DNA of 64,000 nt from Lachnospiraceae bacterium (GTDB lineage: Bacteria; Bacillota; Clostridia; Lachnospirales; Lachnospiraceae), in assembly GCA_024681775.1 (NCBI GenBank), contig JAILAF010000031.1:1-64000 (forward strand). Direction: 5' to 3'. A program made the position numbers and the translations under genes. The notes under the pieces were generated by a model. That model ran no database searches. It was not told the origin of the DNA and saw only the letters and a list, made by a program, of their open reading frames with translations. Of the stretch, positions 55,702 through 64,000 are shown piece after piece. How positions within the stretch are numbered: position 1 is the stretch's first letter; the number at the start of each line of letters is the position of its first letter.

Positions 55702-58700
55702 ATGGAAAAGAACAGAATCCGCCCAGTCGAAGGAACCAAAGTCATGCGTATGAGCTACGCAAGACAGAAGGAAGTCCTCGAAATGCCCAACCTGATCGAG
55801 GTCCAGACGGACTCCTATCAGTGGTTTTTGGACGAGGGTCTGCAGGAAGTGTTGGACGATATCTCTCCCATCACTGACTACAGCGGTGCTCTGAGTCTGG
55901 AATTCGTCAGCTATGAGCTTCGCAAGGAGGAGAAGAAGTACACCATCGAGGAGTGCAAGGAAAGAGACGCCACCTATTCCGCTCCCCTGTTTGTCAAAGT
56001 CCGCCTTCACATCAAGGACAAGAAGGACATTCAGGAGCAGGAGATCTTTATGGGCGATCTGCCTCTGATGACCGACACCGGTACCTTCGTGATCAATGGC
56101 GCAGAGCGTGTCATTGTCAGCCAGCTGGTCCGTTCCCCCGGGATCTATTATGGCGTCGGACATGACAAGATCGGTAAGAAGCTCTATTCCTGCCAGGTCA
56201 TCCCCAACCGTGGTGCATGGCTGGAGTATGAGACTGACTCCAATGATGTATTTTACGTGCGCGTTGACAGGACCCGTAAGGTTCCCGTTACCGTGCTGCT
56301 TCGTGCGCTCGGACTCGGCACCAACAGCGAGATCCGTGCCGTATTCGGCGATGAGGCCAAGATCGAGGCCAGCTTCGCTAAGGATACCGCCATCACTCCC
56401 GAGCATGAGGAGGGCAGCTATGAGAGCGGCCTGACGGAGCTGTACCGCAAGATCCGTCCCGGCGAGCCCGCCAGCGTGGACAGCGCAGAGAGCCTGATCC
56501 ACGGCATGTTCTTTGACCCCCGCCGCTATGACCTGGCGAAGGTGGGCCGTTATAAATTCAACAAGAAACTGGCTCTGAAGAACCGTATCCGTGGCCGCAT
56601 CCTCGCTGAGGATGTTGTGGATCCTTCCACCGGCGAGCTGATCGCGTCCAAGGGCGACAAGGTGACTGTGGAACTGGCTGATACCATCCAGGATTCCGCT
56701 GTTGTTTACGTTGTCATCCAGACCGAGGAGAAGAACGAGCGTGTTCTTTCCAATATGATGGTCGACCTGACCCACTATGTGGATTGCGACCCCAAGGATT
56801 TCGGTATCAAGGAGCGCGTATACTATCCTCTGCTGAAGGAGATCCTGGATGAGTTCGGCGATCAGCCGGAGGCTCTTTTTGATGCCCTGAAGCGCAATGC
56901 GCACGAGCTGGTGCCCAAGCACATCACCCGCGAGGATATTTTTGCTTCCATTAACTACAACATGCATCTGGAGGCTGATCTGGGCAACTCCGACGACATC
57001 GACCATCTGGGCAACAGAAGGATCCGTGCCGTAGGCGAGCTGCTGCAGAACCAGTACCGCATCGGTCTGTCCCGTATGGAGCGTGTGGTGCGCGAGCGTA
57101 TGAGCACCCACGACGCAGAGGATGTGTCCCCTCAGAAGCTGATCAATATCAAGCCTGTGACCGCTGCCGTGAAGGAGTTCTTCGGATCCTCCCAGCTGTC
57201 CCAGTTCATGGATCAGAACAACCCCCTGGGCGAGCTGACCCACAAGAGAAGACTTTCCGCACTGGGCCCCGGCGGTCTGTCCCGTGACCGCGCCGGATTC
57301 GAGGTGCGTGACGTGCACTATTCCCACTACGGAAGAATGTGCCCCATTGAGACCCCCGAGGGTCCCAACATCGGTCTGATCAACTCCCTGGCAAGCTATG
57401 CCCGTATCAACGAGTACGGCTTTGTGGAGGCACCTTACCGTGTGATCGACCACAGCGATCCCAAGAATCCCCGCGTCACCGAGGAAGTGGTCTACATGAC
57501 CGCGGACGAAGAGGACAATTACTGGGTAGCACAGGCAAACGAGCAGCTGGATGCGGAGGGACATTTCGTCCGTAAGTCCGTCTCCGGCCGTCACCGTGAG
57601 GAGACTCAGGAGTATCCCAGAGAGAAGTTCGATTACATGGACGTCTCTCCTAAGATGGTGTTCTCCGTTGCTACCGCTCTGATCCCCTTCCTGCAGAACG
57701 ATGACGCAAACCGTGCACTGATGGGATCCAACATGCAGCGGCAGGCAGTGCCTCTGATGACCACCGAGGCTCCCGCTGTCGGAACCGGCATGGAGATCAA
57801 GACCGCAGTGGACTCCGGTGTCTGTGTGGTCGCAAAAGCTCCCGGTGTCATCACTTACGTCTCCGCGGATACCATCCGTGAGATGACCGATGACGGTGAG
57901 GAGATCGAGTACAAGCTTACCAAGTTTGCCCGTTCCAACCAGGGCAACTGCTATAACCAGAGACCCATCGTGTTCAAGAAGGAGCGCGTTGCCGCAGGTC
58001 AGGTCATTGCGGACGGTCCTTCCACCTCCATGGGAGAGCTGGGTCTGGGCAAGAACCCTCTGATCGGATTCATGACCTGGGAGGGTTACAACTACGAGGA
58101 CGCAGTCCTGCTTTCCGAGCGTCTGGTGAGAGACGATGTCTACACCTCCATCCACATCGAGGAGTATGAGGCAGAGGCTCGTGACACCAAGCTGGGACCC
58201 GAGGAGATCACCCGCGACATCCACGGTGTCAAGGAAGATACCCTGAAGGATCTGGACGAGCGCGGCATCATCCGCGTGGGCGCGGAGGTTCGCGCCGACA
58301 GCATCCTGGTAGGTAAGGTCACTCCCAAGGGAGAGACCGAGCTGACCGCAGAGGAGAGACTCCTGCGCGCCATCTTCGGCGAGAAGGCAAGAGAGGTGAG
58401 AGATACCTCCTTAAAGCTCCCTCACGGCGAGTACGGAATCGTTGTGGATACCAAGGTATTTACCCGCGAGAACAGCGATGAGCTGGCTCCCGGTGTCAAC
58501 ATGGCAGTCCGCGTTTACATCGCACAGAAGAGAAAGATCTCCGTCGGTGATAAGATGGCAGGTCGTCACGGAAACAAGGGTGTCGTTTCCCGCGTGCTTC
58601 CCGTGGAGGATATGCCTTTCCTGCCCAACGGCCGTCCCCTGGATATCGTGCTGAATCCTCTGGGCGTGCCTTCCCGTATGAACATCGGACAGGTCCTGGA

Positions 58701-59628
58701 GATCCACCTTTCCCTGGCAGCCAAGGCGCTGGGCTTCAATGTCGCAACGCCCATCTTTGACGGCGCAAGTGAGAAGGATATCACCGATACCCTGGCTTTG
58801 GCCAACGATTACGTCAATCTGCCCTTCGACGACGAAGAGGCGAAGAAGAAGGCTCAGAAGAACGGCGAGACCTACGACAAGAAGGCGCCCACCTTCACTT
58901 CCCTGCACAAGGATGAGCTGAACGACGACGTGTTTGATTACCTTTCCGAGAACCGCGACCACAGAAAGCTGTGGGAGGGCGTTCCCATCAACGCCGACGG
59001 TAAGGTCCGTTTAAGAGATGGCCGCACCGGCGAGTACTTCGACAGCGCCGTTACCATCGGTCACATGCATTATCTGAAACTGCACCACCTGGTAGACGAC
59101 AAGATCCACGCCCGTTCTACCGGCCCGTACTCCCTGGTTACCCAGCAGCCTCTGGGTGGCAAGGCACAGTTCGGCGGACAGCGTTTCGGAGAGATGGAGG
59201 TTTGGGCACTGGAGGCCTACGGCGCATCTTACACGCTGCAGGAGATCCTGACCGTGAAGTCCGATGACATCATCGGTCGTGTCAAGACCTACGAGGCCAT
59301 CATCAAGGGCGAGAACATCCCTCAGGCAGGTATCCCCGAGTCCTTCAAGGTCCTGCTGAAAGAGCTGCAGGCTCTGGGTCTGGATGTCAGTGTGCTGGAT
59401 GAGAACCGCGAGGAAGTGAAACTGAAGGAAAACATTGATTACGGTGACATCAACTACCGTTCCGTAATGGAAGGCGACCGCAAGTCTACCTCCGAGCGCG
59501 AGGGCGACGAGCTGGCAAGCAACGGTTATCTGGAGCAGGAGTTCGTGGACGGACAGCTTGAGACCATGGACGACGGCGACGAGTTCGATGCCGATGATGA
59601 AGATTTTGTCGGGGAAGATGAGGAATAA
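55702..59628 (+). CDS. rpoB: DNA-directed RNA polymerase subunit beta
   Basis: [49 protein letters not shown]; start MEKNRIRP at 55702 or GTG at 55690. Confidence 0.99.
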   Translation: MEKNRIRPVEGTKVMRMSYARQKEVLEMPNLIEVQTDSYQWFLDEGLQEVLDDISPITDYSGALSLEFVSYELRKEEKKYTIEECKERDATYSAPLFVKVRLHIKDKKDIQEQEIFMGDLPLMTDTGTFVINGAERVIVSQLVRSPGIYYGVGHDKIGKKLYSCQVIPNRGAWLEYETDSNDVFYVRVDRTRKVPVTVLLRALGLGTNSEIRAVFGDEAKIEASFAKDTAITPEHEEGSYESGLTELYRKIRPGEPASVDSAESLIHGMFFDPRRYDLAKVGRYKFNKKLALKNRIRGRILAEDVVDPSTGELIASKGDKVTVELADTIQDSAVVYVVIQTEEKNERVLSNMMVDLTHYVDCDPKDFGIKERVYYPLLKEILDEFGDQPEALFDALKRNAHELVPKHITREDIFASINYNMHLEADLGNSDDIDHLGNRRIRAVGELLQNQYRIGLSRMERVVRERMSTHDAEDVSPQKLINIKPVTAAVKEFFGSSQLSQFMDQNNPLGELTHKRRLSALGPGGLSRDRAGFEVRDVHYSHYGRMCPIETPEGPNIGLINSLASYARINEYGFVEAPYRVIDHSDPKNPRVTEEVVYMTADEEDNYWVAQANEQLDAEGHFVRKSVSGRHREETQEYPREKFDYMDVSPKMVFSVATALIPFLQNDDANRALMGSNMQRQAVPLMTTEAPAVGTGMEIKTAVDSGVCVVAKAPGVITYVSADTIREMTDDGEEIEYKLTKFARSNQGNCYNQRPIVFKKERVAAGQVIADGPSTSMGELGLGKNPLIGFMTWEGYNYEDAVLLSERLVRDDVYTSIHIEEYEAEARDTKLGPEEITRDIHGVKEDTLKDLDERGIIRVGAEVRADSILVGKVTPKGETELTAEERLLRAIFGEKAREVRDTSLKLPHGEYGIVVDTKVFTRENSDELAPGVNMAVRVYIAQKRKISVGDKMAGRHGNKGVVSRVLPVEDMPFLPNGRPLDIVLNPLGVPSRMNIGQVLEIHLSLAAKALGFNVATPIFDGASEKDITDTLALANDYVNLPFDDEEAKKKAQKNGETYDKKAPTFTSLHKDELNDDVFDYLSENRDHRKLWEGVPINADGKVRLRDGRTGEYFDSAVTIGHMHYLKLHHLVDDKIHARSTGPYSLVTQQPLGGKAQFGGQRFGEMEVWALEAYGASYTLQEILTVKSDDIIGRVKTYEAIIKGENIPQAGIPESFKVLLKELQALGLDVSVLDENREEVKLKENIDYGDINYRSVMEGDRKSTSEREGDELASNGYLEQEFVDGQLETMDDGDEFDADDEDFVGEDEE

Positions 59629-59675
59629 ACCGATCCGTAACCGGGATTTTCATGAAGGAAAAGGAGAGTAATTCA

Positions 59676-63395
<3,720 letters not shown>

Positions 63396-63424
63396 GGAAA
63401 ACCGCGTTTTTCGGGAGGTGCCGG

Positions 63425-64000
63425 ATGAAATATCTGGTAACGGGCGTGGCCGGGCAACTGGGCCATGACCTGATGAATGAATTGCACAAGCGTGGGATCG
63501 AAGCCGTGGGCAGCGACCTGGCGCCGGAATATGCCGGTGTCCGTGACGGGAGCCCCGCGGCGGACATGCCCTATGTTTCCATGGATATCACCGATCGGGA
63601 CAGGGTGCTGGAGGTCATCGAAAGCGTCCGCCCGGACGGGGTCCTGCACTGCGCCGCCTGGACTGCGGTGGATGCTGCGGAGGACGAGGATAAACGGGAA
63701 AAGGTCGCAGCCATCAATGCCTGCGGTACGCAGAATATCGCGGACGCATGCAAAGAGGCGGGCTGCAAGATGCTCTACCTGAGCACCGATTACGTCTTTG
63801 ACGGCACCGGTGAAAAGCCCTGGGATCCGGACTGCAAGGATTACGCCCCCTTAAATGTCTACGGGCAGTCCAAGCTGGACGGAGAGCTGGCGGTGAGCGG
63901 CACGCTGGAGAAATATTTCATCGTCCGTATCGCCTGGGTCTTCGGCATCGGCGGCGGGAACTTCATCAAGACCATGCTGCGGCTGGGACAGACCCATTCG
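63425..64000 (+). CDS. rfbD: dTDP-4-dehydrorhamnose reductase, partial (runs off the window)
   Basis: MKYLVTGVAGQLGHDLMNELHKRG; HCAAWTAVDAAEDE; YLSTDYVFDGTGEKPW; NVYGQSKLDGE. Confidence 0.93.
   Translation, partial: MKYLVTGVAGQLGHDLMNELHKRGIEAVGSDLAPEYAGVRDGSPAADMPYVSMDITDRDRVLEVIESVRPDGVLHCAAWTAVDAAEDEDKREKVAAINACGTQNIADACKEAGCKMLYLSTDYVFDGTGEKPWDPDCKDYAPLNVYGQSKLDGELAVSGTLEKYFIVRIAWVFGIGGGNFIKTMLRLGQTHS

Noticed and set aside
55699-58224. 841-aa minus-strand ORF opposite rpoB
   Set aside because: Shadow ORF from the codon pattern of a highly expressed GC-rich gene; no recognisable motif, fully overlaps rpoB.

Overview
The window is a chromosomal segment of a motile Clostridia (Lachnospiraceae-like, inferred from gene content and style). 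It starts at a short flagellin gene and runs into an approximately 40 kb glycan-biosynthesis island, then into housekeeping genes. The island holds: (1) a minus-strand nonulosonic acid operon of the legionaminic/sialic type (CMP-sugar synthetase, two Gfo/Idh oxidoreductases, NeuC/LegG, NeuB/LegI, NeuD/LegH); (2) a plus-strand block with glycosyltransferases, a WbpG/PseA-type N-acetyl sugar amidotransferase, a DegT aminotransferase and an AsnB-like amidotransferase; (3) a contiguous cassette of central-metabolism-like enzymes (ATP-grasp, MmgE/PrpD, aldo/keto reductase, phosphonopyruvate-decarboxylase-like ThDP enzyme, uncharacterised probable TIM barrel, HpcH/HpaI lyase, two-subunit fumarase/tartrate-dehydratase-like hydratase); (4) repeated GT2 and DUF3880/CgeB-like glycosyltransferase modules with LegB-like and LegC-like genes placed apart from the rest of the pathway. 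An Rpn/PD-(D/E)XK gene bracketed by matching hairpins follows. The housekeeping part comprises gpmI, a UDPGP-family pyrophosphorylase, galE, a RelQ-like synthetase, LysM/M23 peptidase, rpmG-secE-nusG-rplK-rplA-(L10 leader)-rplJ-rplL-rpoB-rpoC and a partial rfbD. The best candidate for an undescribed system is the metabolic cassette at about 17.0-25.3 kb, which I propose makes an unusual acyl or hydroxy-acid substituent or sugar for flagellin glycan; its product cannot be determined from sequence alone. The non-coding DNA also has notable structure: a duplicated divergent promoter module (about 6.6 kb and 37.9 kb), a twice-occurring two-hairpin cassette with compensatory stem changes (52.7 and 55.0 kb), and an unassigned structured 5' UTR upstream of gpmI. 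All family assignments come from reading the proteins; no database search was run.
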